From: CG2-30-46-19 sp034414555
Lineage (GTDB): Bacteria; Chloroflexota; Dehalococcoidia; GIF9; AB-539-J10
Length of the DNA stretch: 64,000 bases
Reading direction: 5' to 3'
Assembly: GCA_034414555.1 (NCBI GenBank)
Contig: DAOUMA010000008.1
Coordinates: forward strand, 84,499-148,498
In this document: positions 23,383 to 32,827 of the stretch, piece after piece
How positions within the stretch are numbered: the stretch's first letter is position 1
Layout: each line of letters starts with the position of its first letter
Program-made: the position numbers and the translations under genes
The notes under the pieces: generated by a model
Database searches by the model: none
Told to the model about the DNA's origin: nothing
What the model saw: only the letters and a program-made list of their open reading frames with translations

Positions 23383-25587
23383 ATGTCACAAATTCCGGGA
23401 ATTTTCTGGCTGGTGGTGATAGGCGGGGGTATAGGCATTATTTTTGCCTTACTCCTAATAAGGTATATCCTGCGCGCTGATTCGGGAACAGCAGCGATGC
23501 AGGATGTCAATGCCATGATCACGGAGGGTGCCTGGGCCTTCATCAGACGCCAATATTCCACCATCGGCATAACTGCTGTTGTGGTAGCAGTGCTAATTGG
23601 CGTCCTGCTCGGCAAGCTGAGTAGCCCTGCAGAGCTGGAGATGCTGGGAGTGTCGGCTTTTGGCTTGGGGTGGAGAACGGCGGTTGCCTTTCTCGTCGGC
23701 GGTATGTGCTCCTGCGTTTCTGGAATTGTGGGCATGTGGATTGCGGTCAAGTCAAATGTTCGCTGTGCTGCTGCCTCTCATCATGGCTTAAATGCGGCTA
23801 TAAGAGTAGCGCTGCGCGGTGGAGCAGTTTCTGGCTTTCTCATTGTTGCCTTGAGCTTGCTCGGAGTAACAGCAATATTTTTTGCCTTTGGAGGAGCTAC
23901 TCATCCTGAAATTGCTCCTCACATTATTGTTGGTTTTGGTTTTGGTGCCAGTATGGTCGCCCTTTTCGCCCAGCTTGGCGGTGGTATCTACACCAAGGCT
24001 GCTGATATGGGCGCTGACCTTGCCGGTAAAGTTGAGGCGGGGATTCCTGAAGATGACCCCCGCAATGCCGCGGTAATTGCTGACCAGGTCGGTGATAATG
24101 TTGGTGACTGCGCTGGTCGTGGTGCCGACCTCTTTGAATCCACAGCAGCAGAAAACATCGGCGCCATGATAATAGGTGTGGCTTTGTATGCCATCTCCAT
24201 AAAGGCGGGGGTTGCTCCGCTTGTCGCTGTGGGCTGGGTGCTCTTCCCGCTCATCATTCGTGGCTGCGGTATTGTTGCCAGCATGTTCGGCATTTTAGGC
24301 GTGCACAGCCGCAGCGAAGAAGAGGACCCTATGACTGCTCTCAACCGTGGCTATTTTATCGCCCTGGCTCTCTGTGCCGTGGCGATGTTTGCTATCTGCA
24401 AAGTGATGTTCAGCTCTATGTGCTCAGGATGGCTGTGGCTTATGGGGGCTGGTTTTGTTGGCATAGTAACCAGCGTAATTGTAGTCTATGTTACTCAGTA
24501 TTACACTGAATCCAGATATAACCCGACAAGAAGTATTGCGGAAGCCTGCCGCACTGGTCCAGCGACCACCGTTGTTACCGGCTTGTCGGTGGGATTCGAG
24601 ACCATCATGCCTACGGCGCTCATTATCTCTGTTGCTCTTGCGGTCACATATTGGTTTGGCACACAATCAGGGTTAAACCTTCCCTGGTGGGTAGGCGGCG
24701 CTTACGGCACTGCAGTAGCTACCATGGGTATGCTGATGACCTGTCCCTTCATTCTGGCTGAAGATACTTTTGGTCCGATAACCGACAATGCCAACGGAAT
24801 CAACGAGTTCACTCACGCCGGTGGCGAGATAAGGCGAGTTACCGACCATCTTGATGCTACCGGCAATACCACCAAAGCTCTAACCAAGGGATATGCCATG
24901 GTATCGGCAGGACTGGCTGGCTTCCTTCTCTTTCAAGCTTACTTTGACAGGGTCCTGCTCTTTCAAGGCAAGGCGGGAGTGCCGTTCAGTATAGACCTTG
25001 TTTTTCCTGAGGTTCTTATTGGCGCTATTCTTGCCATCATGATGGTCTTTCTTTTCAGCTCCTGGGGGCTTAGGTCAGTAGGAAAGGCAGCAAGTGGGAT
25101 TATTGAAGAAGTGCGTCGTCAAATCAAGGCTGACCCTGGCATAATGGCGGGAACCTCAAGACCCAATTATGGCCGGGCAGTCGACATTACTACAAAGGCA
25201 GCATTAAAGGGAATGGTTGCCCCGGGATTGCTTCCCGTGCTTCTCCCCATAGTTATTGGAGTCGCCTTTAGATTCATACCAGGCTACAATGCTCCTATGG
25301 CAGTAGGTGCCTTCCTTATGGTAGGTACTTTCTCTGCTATTCTTATGGCTTCCTTCATGAATAACGGTGGCGGTGCCTGGGATAATGCCAAGAAGTATAT
25401 CGAGGATGGGCAACTCAAGGATGAAGCTGGGAATGTCATCCTCAAAGGTTCACCGATACACGCTGCTGGTGTCGTTGGTGACACTGTTGGTGACCCTCTT
25501 AAAGACACCGTGGGGCCTTCATTACATATTGTAGCTAAGCTTATAGCTACGGTAACACTGGTGCTTTGTCCCCTGTGGATTATTTAG
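23383..25587 (+). CDS. hppA: Membrane-bound proton-translocating pyrophosphatase
   Basis: A 734-residue integral membrane protein with about 15-16 TM helices. The catalytic signature is DMGADLAGKVEAGIPEDDPR with NAAVIADQVGDNVGD following (about residues 207-240), and a second Asp-rich loop is near TFGPITDNANGINE (about 466-479). The position that decides potassium dependence reads GNTTKA (Lys, about 497-502), the K+-independent H+-pumping type. ATG 23383 has GGAGG 5 nt upstream; ATG 23371 and 23380 are alternatives. It couples pyrophosphate hydrolysis to proton export, saving ATP in low-energy anaerobes. Confidence 0.95.
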   Translation: MSQIPGIFWLVVIGGGIGIIFALLLIRYILRADSGTAAMQDVNAMITEGAWAFIRRQYSTIGITAVVVAVLIGVLLGKLSSPAELEMLGVSAFGLGWRTAVAFLVGGMCSCVSGIVGMWIAVKSNVRCAAASHHGLNAAIRVALRGGAVSGFLIVALSLLGVTAIFFAFGGATHPEIAPHIIVGFGFGASMVALFAQLGGGIYTKAADMGADLAGKVEAGIPEDDPRNAAVIADQVGDNVGDCAGRGADLFESTAAENIGAMIIGVALYAISIKAGVAPLVAVGWVLFPLIIRGCGIVASMFGILGVHSRSEEEDPMTALNRGYFIALALCAVAMFAICKVMFSSMCSGWLWLMGAGFVGIVTSVIVVYVTQYYTESRYNPTRSIAEACRTGPATTVVTGLSVGFETIMPTALIISVALAVTYWFGTQSGLNLPWWVGGAYGTAVATMGMLMTCPFILAEDTFGPITDNANGINEFTHAGGEIRRVTDHLDATGNTTKALTKGYAMVSAGLAGFLLFQAYFDRVLLFQGKAGVPFSIDLVFPEVLIGAILAIMMVFLFSSWGLRSVGKAASGIIEEVRRQIKADPGIMAGTSRPNYGRAVDITTKAALKGMVAPGLLPVLLPIVIGVAFRFIPGYNAPMAVGAFLMVGTFSAILMASFMNNGGGAWDNAKKYIEDGQLKDEAGNVILKGSPIHAAGVVGDTVGDPLKDTVGPSLHIVAKLIATVTLVLCPLWII

Positions 25588-25643
25588 AATTAGACTATAG
25601 CAAACTTTTTAAGAAGTCTGGCATGGTGCTAAAATAAAGCATC

Positions 25644-28520
25644 ATGCCAGATGCCATATTTATCAAAGGTGCCAGGGAGCACAATCTTAAGAATATAGAC
25701 GTCGTCATTCCCCGGAATAAGCTGGTGGTCATCACCGGTGTTTCCGGAAGTGGCAAGAGCTCGCTGGCTTTTGACACCATATATGCTGAGGGGCAACGCC
25801 GCTATGTGGAGTCCCTTTCCGCCTATGCCCGACAGTTTCTGGGGCAGATGGAGAAGCCTGACGTGGATTATATTGAAGGGCTTAGCCCGGCCATCTCGAT
25901 TGACCAAAAAGGACCGCCGCACAATCCCCGTTCCATTGTGGGCACCATTACTGAAATCTATGATTATTTGAGGCTTCTCTTTGCCCGCATCGGGCATCCT
26001 CACTGCCTTCAATGTGGGCGAGAGATTTCTCGTCAGACAGTGCAGCAAATTGTAGATTCGGTGAACAAAATACCCGAGGGCAGCCGAATTATGATACTCG
26101 CCCCGCTGGTCAGGGACCGTAAGGGCGAGCATCAGGGAATATTCCGGGATTTGCAGAAAGCGGGCTTTGTCCGTGTCAGGGTCGATGGCGAAATTCATGA
26201 CCTTTCTGAAGAATTCCAGCTTGATAAATATAAAAAGCATTCCATTGAAGTAGTGGTTGATCGGTTGCAGGTAGGTGGAACGGAGAATGCCAGTCGGCTG
26301 GCCGATTCCGTTGAGACAGCGCTAAAGCTGGGCTCAGGTATAGTACTAATCTCCATTATCGATGGCGAGGAGCGGCTTTTCTCGGAGCATTTTGCCTGTC
26401 CTTATTGCAACGTCAGTCTGGGGGAAATTGCCCCACGAACTTTCAGCTTCAATAGTCCCCATGGTGCCTGTCCTGCCTGCACTGGACTGGGCTGTAACCT
26501 GGAAATCGACCCTGGCTTTGTCATTCCTGATAAAGAGCTAAGCCTGGCGGAAGGTGCTATCCAGCCGTGGGGTCGGAGTGGGCAGATGAGCACCTGGTAT
26601 GGTAGCATACTTGAAGCTCTAGCTCACCGCCATGGCTTTTCTCTGGATACGCCGGTTAGGGAGCTAAGTGCAGACCAGCTCCACCTGATACTTTATGGTG
26701 ATGGCGGCGAAACTGTTCCCGCAGTTTATGAAGACCACTATGGTCACTTCCGACATTATTACACTGAGTTTGAAGGCGTTATCCCTCATCTGGAGCGTCG
26801 TTATAAAGAGACTGAATCCGATAACGTTAAAACAGCCATTGAGAGGTACATGTCGTCCACTCCCTGTCCAGTATGCCATGGAAAGAGACTTAAGCCGGAA
26901 TCTTTAGCGGTCACCATCATGGGGGACAACATCATGGATGTTACCGATATGTTTGTTACCCAGGCTCTAGAATGGGTAGACAGACTTGTGGACGAGATTA
27001 CCCCTCGTGAGCTTACCATAGCCCGCCAGATCATCAAGGAGCTCCATGCTCGTTTAAATTTCCTCGTTGATATCGGGTTGGGCTATTTAACCCTGGGCAG
27101 AGCTTCATCAACCCTGAGTGGCGGTGAGGCGCAAAGAATTCGCCTGGCTACCCAGATTGGCAGTGGATTAATCGGTGTTCTCTACATCTGCGATGAGCCC
27201 ACAGTGGGGCTGCATCCTGCCGATGGCTCCCGGCTAATAACAACGCTAAAGTACCTCAGGGATTTAGGCAATACTGTGATTATTGTGGAACATGATGAAG
27301 CGGTGATGAAGGCTGCCGACTACATCATTGATATGGGACCTGGTGCGGGGAAGCAGGGAGGGGAAATCGTGGCTACAGGGCAGATTAGCGATATTATGAG
27401 CTGTCCCCAATCGATAACCGGGCAATATTTAAGTGGGGTGAAGGAAATCCCCATGCCTCAGTGCCGGCGTCCCGGTTCAGGGAAGGAACTGGTGATTAAG
27501 GGAGCTAGAGAGAATAACTTGAAGAGCATCGATGTCCACATTCCTCTGGGCAAGTTTGTTTGCATCACCGGCGTTTCGGGAAGCGGTAAAAGCACTCTTA
27601 TTGGTGAGGTGTTATACAAAAAGCTGGCACAGTTGTTTTACCGGGCTAAAGACAGACCAGGTAAGTGCGAGGGCATTATTGGCATTGAGCATATTGATAA
27701 GGTGATTAACATTGACCAGTCACCGATAGGTCGCACACCGCGGAGCAATCCCGCCACCTATACCGGGACATTTACCCCTATTCGTGAACTCTTTGCCTCT
27801 GTTCCTGAAGCAAGGATGCGTGGTTACCCAGCAGGGCGGTTTTCGTTCAACGTAAAAGGGGGGAGGTGTGAAGCCTGTCAGGGAGCCGGTTATGTTCAAA
27901 TCGAGATGCAGTTCCTTCCCAATGTCTCCGTCCCCTGTGACATATGCAAAGGGAAACGATATAACCGTGAGGCACTGGAGATTAAATTTAAGGGGAAGAA
28001 CATTGCTGAAATTCTGGAGCTGACTGTGGATGAAGCTCTGGAATTTTTCGACCATTTCCCCCAGGTTAAGCGGAAGCTGGAAACTCTCAAGGATGTCGGT
28101 CTGGGGTATATTTGTTTGGGGCAGCCAGCACCTACTCTTTCTGGTGGTGAGGCGCAGCGGGTGAAATTAGCTACTGAGCTCTCACGTCGTTCCACGGGCA
28201 AAACGCTCTATATACTTGACGAACCAACTACCGGCCTTTCCTTCCCCGATGTTGCCGCTCTTCTTCAAGTGCTGCAGCGGTTGGTTGATTACGGCAACAC
28301 GGTCATCATTATTGAGCACCATCTGGATGTAATCAAAAACACTGACTGGGTTATTGACCTTGGTCCCGGAGCCGGTGACGAAGGAGGCTACATTGTAGCT
28401 ACTGGTACACCGGAGGAAATAGCCGGGGCAGAGGGCTCCTTTACTGGTAATTATCTTCGTGGTATGCTATCATCGGTATACCACCACGAGCGAACCAAGG
28501 CAAATTCAATTAAGCTATGA
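25644..28520 (+). CDS. uvrA: Excinuclease ABC subunit A
   Basis: A full-length 958-residue UvrA. First Walker A GVSGSGKSS (about 31-39), the YVESLSAYARQFLGQM motif, an insertion-domain zinc site CPYC...CPAC (about 252-279), first ABC signature LSGGEAQRIRLA, second Walker A GVSGSGKST (about 642-650), the C-terminal zinc finger CEAC...CDIC (about 742-771) and second signature LSGGEAQRVKLA. It forms the DNA-damage-sensing dimer of nucleotide excision repair. The 3' end overlaps the next gene's ATG by 4 nt. Confidence 0.97.
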   Translation: MPDAIFIKGAREHNLKNIDVVIPRNKLVVITGVSGSGKSSLAFDTIYAEGQRRYVESLSAYARQFLGQMEKPDVDYIEGLSPAISIDQKGPPHNPRSIVGTITEIYDYLRLLFARIGHPHCLQCGREISRQTVQQIVDSVNKIPEGSRIMILAPLVRDRKGEHQGIFRDLQKAGFVRVRVDGEIHDLSEEFQLDKYKKHSIEVVVDRLQVGGTENASRLADSVETALKLGSGIVLISIIDGEERLFSEHFACPYCNVSLGEIAPRTFSFNSPHGACPACTGLGCNLEIDPGFVIPDKELSLAEGAIQPWGRSGQMSTWYGSILEALAHRHGFSLDTPVRELSADQLHLILYGDGGETVPAVYEDHYGHFRHYYTEFEGVIPHLERRYKETESDNVKTAIERYMSSTPCPVCHGKRLKPESLAVTIMGDNIMDVTDMFVTQALEWVDRLVDEITPRELTIARQIIKELHARLNFLVDIGLGYLTLGRASSTLSGGEAQRIRLATQIGSGLIGVLYICDEPTVGLHPADGSRLITTLKYLRDLGNTVIIVEHDEAVMKAADYIIDMGPGAGKQGGEIVATGQISDIMSCPQSITGQYLSGVKEIPMPQCRRPGSGKELVIKGARENNLKSIDVHIPLGKFVCITGVSGSGKSTLIGEVLYKKLAQLFYRAKDRPGKCEGIIGIEHIDKVINIDQSPIGRTPRSNPATYTGTFTPIRELFASVPEARMRGYPAGRFSFNVKGGRCEACQGAGYVQIEMQFLPNVSVPCDICKGKRYNREALEIKFKGKNIAEILELTVDEALEFFDHFPQVKRKLETLKDVGLGYICLGQPAPTLSGGEAQRVKLATELSRRSTGKTLYILDEPTTGLSFPDVAALLQVLQRLVDYGNTVIIIEHHLDVIKNTDWVIDLGPGAGDEGGYIVATGTPEEIAGAEGSFTGNYLRGMLSSVYHHERTKANSIKL

Positions 28521-29065
28521 ACAGGAGAGAGATTCTGAATTCGGTCAGAGCTAATGTTCAAGATGAAAACACCGTGAAACATATGCTGGCTACCGAGGCG
28601 ATCATGCGCGCCCTGGCAAAAAGGCTCGGTGAAGATGAGGAGGAGTGGGGACTTACCGGGCTGCTGCACGATATAGACACGGAGCTGGTTGAAAATGACC
28701 TTAATACTCATGGTAAGTTAGGGGCTGACATTGCTGAGGAGCTCGGGGCTACTGAGGAAATGGCTCATGCTATACTATGTCATAACGAAGCTCTCGGCGT
28801 TTCCAGGAAAATGAAGCTGGATAAAGGGCTCTTCTGTGTTGACCCCCTGACCGGGCTCATCACTGCCTCTGCTCTAGTCCGTCCTGATAAACTGGGTGGA
28901 CTGACCACTAAATCGGTGATGAAACACTTTCGTCAGCCAAGATTTGCTGCTGGAGCTAACCGAGAACAAATTGCTCAATGCAGCGAGCTCGGTCTTGAGC
29001 TGGAGGAATTCATCACTTTGGGCATTGAGGCAATGAAGGGCATCTCCTCAGAGCTGGGATTGTAA
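28517..29065 (+). CDS. HD-domain metal-dependent phosphohydrolase
   Basis: A 182-residue HDIG-type protein: histidines and aspartates of the HD site are seen in VKHMLATEAIM (His ~22), GLLHDIDTELV (HD ~51-52), HGKLGAD and AILCHNEALG (His ~92). Such proteins hydrolyse nucleotides or phosphodiesters. It overlaps uvrA by ATGA and so is translationally coupled to it, which hints at a role in damaged-nucleotide clean-up, but this is inference. Confidence 0.8.
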   Translation: MNRREILNSVRANVQDENTVKHMLATEAIMRALAKRLGEDEEEWGLTGLLHDIDTELVENDLNTHGKLGADIAEELGATEEMAHAILCHNEALGVSRKMKLDKGLFCVDPLTGLITASALVRPDKLGGLTTKSVMKHFRQPRFAAGANREQIAQCSELGLELEEFITLGIEAMKGISSELGL

Positions 29066-29106
29066 TATCGCGGTCTTCCATAATAATTAGAGCAAATCAG
29101 GTTCCC

Positions 29107-29886
29107 ATGGGAAAATCGGAAATTGTGTATCTTGCCTTAATTCCTCTGGCTGTCCCTGAAACAAGTCTCGTAGAAAAAGTAGCCGACATTATCGGGAAAG
29201 ACCCTTACGGGACGAGGCTTCTCCTTGCCGGGAAGGTACCCAGGATAGTTGCTTATTACGATAGTAAGCAGATGGCAGAGTCAGTCACCCAGGAGCTAAG
29301 GGATTTAGGACTTCTGCCGATTTTGTGCACAGATTCAGAGCTTTGCTGCTCTTCGGAAGGTTTTATCGCACACACTCTGGAATTGGAACAGGGATACGTT
29401 CTATTCTATGACCGAGGCGGGCAAAAACGGGAGGTGAAATCCGAGGACGTTTTCTTGATTATCAAGGGCGGAAGGGAAACTTATGTAGTCAAGGAGAAGA
29501 CTGAAATCACCAAGAAGTTTAGCCTGAGTATGACTATTTTAATGAATGGGATACCTATGTGGCGCACGGAAAAGAAACGAGTCAAGGTGATGTCCCCGAC
29601 AACGGAATATTTTGCCCGGCTTTATACCCCAGAATCATCGGAGCCTGTGGTGAAGATATTCCACACTCAGATGGATTATTCATTCTTAAAAGGGGAAATG
29701 GCTTCTTCGTCCCTGGCAAATTTTAATATCGTGGTTACCAAGCTGCAACAAGCATTTCCTGGAGCGATTTTTGATGACAATTTGATGCGTGCCTCGATAA
29801 AGCAGCCTTACACACCCAGCGCTGTCGATGATGCTGAAATCAACTGCAAACTCCTCTATTTACAATATCTAGCACTAAGGTCATAG
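29107..29886 (+). CDS. Uncharacterised protein
   Basis: A 259-residue soluble protein not recognised. It begins KSEIVYLALIPLAVPETSLVEKVADIIGKDPYGTRLLLAGKVPRIVAYY, has two adjacent Cys near residues 78-84 (LCTDSELCC) and a C-terminal LANFNIVVTKLQQAFPGAIFDD segment. No signal peptide, TM helix or known motif. It starts 41 nt after the HD gene and may belong to the uvrA operon. The mix of residues and codon pattern look like a real gene. Confidence 0.7.
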   Translation: MGKSEIVYLALIPLAVPETSLVEKVADIIGKDPYGTRLLLAGKVPRIVAYYDSKQMAESVTQELRDLGLLPILCTDSELCCSSEGFIAHTLELEQGYVLFYDRGGQKREVKSEDVFLIIKGGRETYVVKEKTEITKKFSLSMTILMNGIPMWRTEKKRVKVMSPTTEYFARLYTPESSEPVVKIFHTQMDYSFLKGEMASSSLANFNIVVTKLQQAFPGAIFDDNLMRASIKQPYTPSAVDDAEINCKLLYLQYLALRS

Positions 29887-29997
29887 ATGCCAGAAGTTTT
29901 CTTCACTTAGCCTCTGTCGTGAATATTTAACAAGCTAGTGGATTGTTATTTTCCTTATACCGTATATATAGTCATTTGCGAAAATGGTTACACAAAA

Positions 29998-30075
29998 GTC
30001 ATTGCGAGGCAGATGAAGTCAGCCGAAACAATCTTGGAAGTGGCAACGAGATTGCCACGCTTCGCTCGCAATGAC
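29998..30075. repeat. Palindromic interspersed repeat with GTCATTGCGAG ends
   Basis: Ends are exact inverted repeats (GTCATTGCGAG at 29998-30008 and CTCGCAATGAC at 30065-30075), with inner AATCTTG/ACGAGATT pairing. This is the widespread non-coding repeat of the GTCATTGCGAGG...CGCTCGCAATGAC type found in many bacterial genomes. It lies between the uncharacterised gene and the convergent CoA ligase. Confidence 0.75.
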
Positions 30076-30150
30076 CGGTAAAATTGTGTAGTGATTTATG
30101 CGGTTAACTATAAATGCAAGAATGAGAGGCCCTTTACTCTGTATTTAAGG

Positions 30151-31770
30151 TTATCCTTTTAACTCGCCGGTAGCATACATCTTCCTCAGTTCTATTTTGT
30201 CGAATTTCCCGACGCTTGTCTTCGGTATTCCATCCATGAACACAAATTTGTCTGGTATCCACCATGAGACCTTAACCTTGCCTTGTAGAAACTCTTTTAA
30301 TTCATCCCCAGTCACAGTCTCACCTAGTCGGGGTACCACGCATGCCAGCGGCCTCTCCTGCCATTTAGGATGTGGAACCCCGATGACAGCAGCCTCTAGA
30401 ACCTTTGGATGAGCCATTATGGCATCTTCAAGGTCAACCGATGATATCCACTCACCTCCACTCTTAACCAGGTCCTTTGTCCGGTCCACAAGTCTCACAT
30501 ATCCCTCCTCATCTATGGTACCTACATCACCAGTGTGCAGCCATCCTCCTTCAAATGCAGGCTTGGAGCGCTCGGGGTCCTTGTAGTACTCTTTGGCTAT
30601 CCATGGTCCTCTGAGCAATATCTCTCCCCATTCCTTGCCATCCCATTTGACCTCTTCACCCTTGTCGTTAACTAGCTTTATCTCAAGCCCCGCGGCAAGA
30701 AGCCCTCCGCTGGCTTTCACGTCATAGAGTTTATCCATAGGCCAGTCAGCCATGTAGCTTTTTGGTAAAGCTGCAGTGGCAAGTGGTGAGGTCTCGGTCA
30801 TTCCGTATGCCTGCACGATTGGGAAGTTATATTTTTCGTTCAATCCTTCCATAAGATACCTCGGGACGGCTGATCCTCCGCTGAATATAGCCTTAAGTGA
30901 TGAAAAGTCATGCCATCCACCTTTTTCCAGGTAATCATAGAGCATCATCCATATAGTGGGCACTCCTGCGGTAAAGGTCACTTTTTCATCCGCTATTATC
31001 CGGCACAGCTTTTCCATGTTCAGCACTTCTCGTCCTGGAAAAACTTGCTTGCATCCTACCAGCATCCCGACAAAAGGGCCACCCCAGGCATTTGCATGGA
31101 ACATGGGCACTATATGCAGTATGCAAGCATCTTCTGAACCTCCAAGTGTCACGGCTGCTGCGTAACTGTGTAATACAAGTCCCCTGTGTGTATACACAAC
31201 CCCCTTAGGGTCACCGGTAGTTGCCGAGGTATAGCAGATAAAGGCAGGGTCCCACTCATCGAGGTCTTCCGGGAAATCGTAGGATTCCGGAAATTGTGAA
31301 ATCAGTTCGTCATATAAACATACGGGTGAAATACTTGTCTCGGGGAGTTTACCGCTCTGAGATAGGATGACAAATTGTTTGACCGTTTTTAACTGGTCCT
31401 TAATAGCCTCTATCAAGAATAGGAGATCCTCGTCTACAAACATAACCTTGTCCTCAGCATGGTTTATTATATAGACCATATGATGCTGGGGAAGCCTGGG
31501 GTTCACAGTATGGAGCACAGCCCCGATACACGGTACACCGAAGTAGAGTTCCATGTGCCGGTGGTTATTGAGGGCGAAGCTGGCTACTCTGTCTCCCTTT
31601 TTTACCCCCAGTGATTTCAGGGCATGAGCTAACTGACATGTCCTTTTAAAATAGTCTGCATAGGTATAGCGGAAGGTCTCATTTGGATATGATGAGACAA
31701 GTTCTTTCTTTGGGAAAAATTTTGCAACTCTCAAAAGAAAAGTCCTCAGCAATAGCGGATATTCCATCAT
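30151..31770 (-). CDS. Long-chain-type acyl-CoA synthetase (AMP-forming)
   Basis: A 539-residue adenylate-forming ligase. The nucleotide motif is ICYTSATTGDPKGVVYTHRG (about 178-197), then VPMFHANAWGGPFVGML, QAYGMTETSP (about 322-331), GGWLHTGDVGTIDEEGYVRLVDRTKD (about 413-438) and the terminal TSVGKFDKIELRKM with the catalytic Lys. Start ATG 31770 follows AAGGAGG. The HANAWG and length match the FadD-like medium/long-chain fatty-acid group. It likely activates fatty or aromatic acids for beta-oxidation-type pathways; no operon partner. Confidence 0.92.
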   Translation of the reverse strand: MMEYPLLLRTFLLRVAKFFPKKELVSSYPNETFRYTYADYFKRTCQLAHALKSLGVKKGDRVASFALNNHRHMELYFGVPCIGAVLHTVNPRLPQHHMVYIINHAEDKVMFVDEDLLFLIEAIKDQLKTVKQFVILSQSGKLPETSISPVCLYDELISQFPESYDFPEDLDEWDPAFICYTSATTGDPKGVVYTHRGLVLHSYAAAVTLGGSEDACILHIVPMFHANAWGGPFVGMLVGCKQVFPGREVLNMEKLCRIIADEKVTFTAGVPTIWMMLYDYLEKGGWHDFSSLKAIFSGGSAVPRYLMEGLNEKYNFPIVQAYGMTETSPLATAALPKSYMADWPMDKLYDVKASGGLLAAGLEIKLVNDKGEEVKWDGKEWGEILLRGPWIAKEYYKDPERSKPAFEGGWLHTGDVGTIDEEGYVRLVDRTKDLVKSGGEWISSVDLEDAIMAHPKVLEAAVIGVPHPKWQERPLACVVPRLGETVTGDELKEFLQGKVKVSWWIPDKFVFMDGIPKTSVGKFDKIELRKMYATGELKG

Positions 31771-31933
31771 GGCAATTCACCTCCTTATGTTCTATTTTGA
31801 GGCATTATAAAGGTTCTAGCTATGGTGATGTCAAGGTAGAACGGAATTTTTGGCTCTACGTGATATGTCTGCCACCCCTGTACCTGGCATTCATTCAGCC
31901 TTGAGTAAATTGTGAGGATATTTCATGTTCAAT

Positions 31934-32087
31934 GAGAGTGTTTACTAACCTCACCCCCTTTATCCCCCTCTCCTTCAAAGGAGAGGGGGAAGAGATTTAA
32001 AAGAGGGGTGAAACCCCTCTCTTACCTACACTCCCCCTTCCCTTGCTAAGGGAAGGGGGTCAGGGGGATGGGTTGCTGAACAATCTC
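31934..32087 (-). mobile_element. MITE-like element, copy B (154 bp)
   Basis: Reverse-oriented copy of the element at 23078-23241: same inner hairpins (CCTTCAAAGGAGAGGG region, AGAGGGGTGAAACCCCTCT near 32001-32019, CCCTTCCCTTGCTAAGGGAAGGG near 32036-32058), same ends inside GAGAGTGTTTACTAACC and GGTTGCTGAACAATCTC. The outermost TGTAC found in copy A is not kept. Identity over the shared part is high by eye, roughly nine bases in ten. Confidence 0.75.
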
Positions 32088-32171
32088 CTAAATGTCGTTT
32101 CCTTTCGCCTTGGGCAAGAACTATAATAACCCGATATTCAGTTGAGCAATATGCGGCAGGAGTGATTGAAA

Positions 32172-32726
32172 ATGCGAGTTACAAATAGAGAGGTTGCTTT
32201 TGACGGAAAGTATCTGCAAGTGGTGAGGAAATATTTTAACACAGATGCGGGTGGGGAAGGCGTTTGGGAAGCGGTGGAAAGGAAAAACATATATGGTAAA
32301 GGGGCAGTGGTAATTGTCGCTTTAACTAGAAAGGGAGAATTAATTCTGGAAAGAAACTGGAGAGTTCCCATAGAAGCCTTCGTTATCCAATTTCCTGCCG
32401 GGCTCACCGACAGAGAGGGGGAAAGCGAGGAGGAAACTGCACGGAGGGAACTTTTAGAGGAGACAGGCTACAGGGCAGAGAGGCTCATTCCAATCATCTC
32501 AGTGCCGATATCCCCGGTGTTAACTTCCACCAGGTCAACTCATTTCTTTGCCCCTGAGGCTGAGTTTGTGGGGAAAAGGAAAAAAGAAATCGGCGAGGCA
32601 ATTGAGGTTTTAACAGTCCCGCGGGATAAGATAAGCGATTTTTTGCTGAACCTTCCTCAGGATACCGAACTGGACCTTAGAGTTCCGGGCATACTATGGA
32701 TTTTAGAAAAGCGGGGGCTGATTTAA
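32172..32726 (+). CDS. Nudix hydrolase (ADP-ribose pyrophosphatase type)
   Basis: A 184-residue protein with a complete Nudix box GLTDREGESEEETARRELLE followed by ETGY (G-x5-E-x7-RE-x2-EE-x-G, about 78-101). The layout, with the box near the middle and a C-terminal helix, matches ADP-ribose pyrophosphatases, which cleave ADP-ribose to AMP and ribose 5-phosphate. ATG 32172 is chosen over TTG 32166 because GGAG lies at the right distance (9 nt) only from ATG. It is followed by an RNase H-like gene. Confidence 0.88.
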   Translation: MRVTNREVAFDGKYLQVVRKYFNTDAGGEGVWEAVERKNIYGKGAVVIVALTRKGELILERNWRVPIEAFVIQFPAGLTDREGESEEETARRELLEETGYRAERLIPIISVPISPVLTSTRSTHFFAPEAEFVGKRKKEIGEAIEVLTVPRDKISDFLLNLPQDTELDLRVPGILWILEKRGLI

Positions 32727-32827
32727 AAATTTTGTCTGCCTCCTACAAGCCTTGATTCTTAACTCTTGTGTTATAATGTCTTTAAGTTCGATGCCTTGAG
32801 GATTGTCTGAAGGCAAGAGGGTATGCA

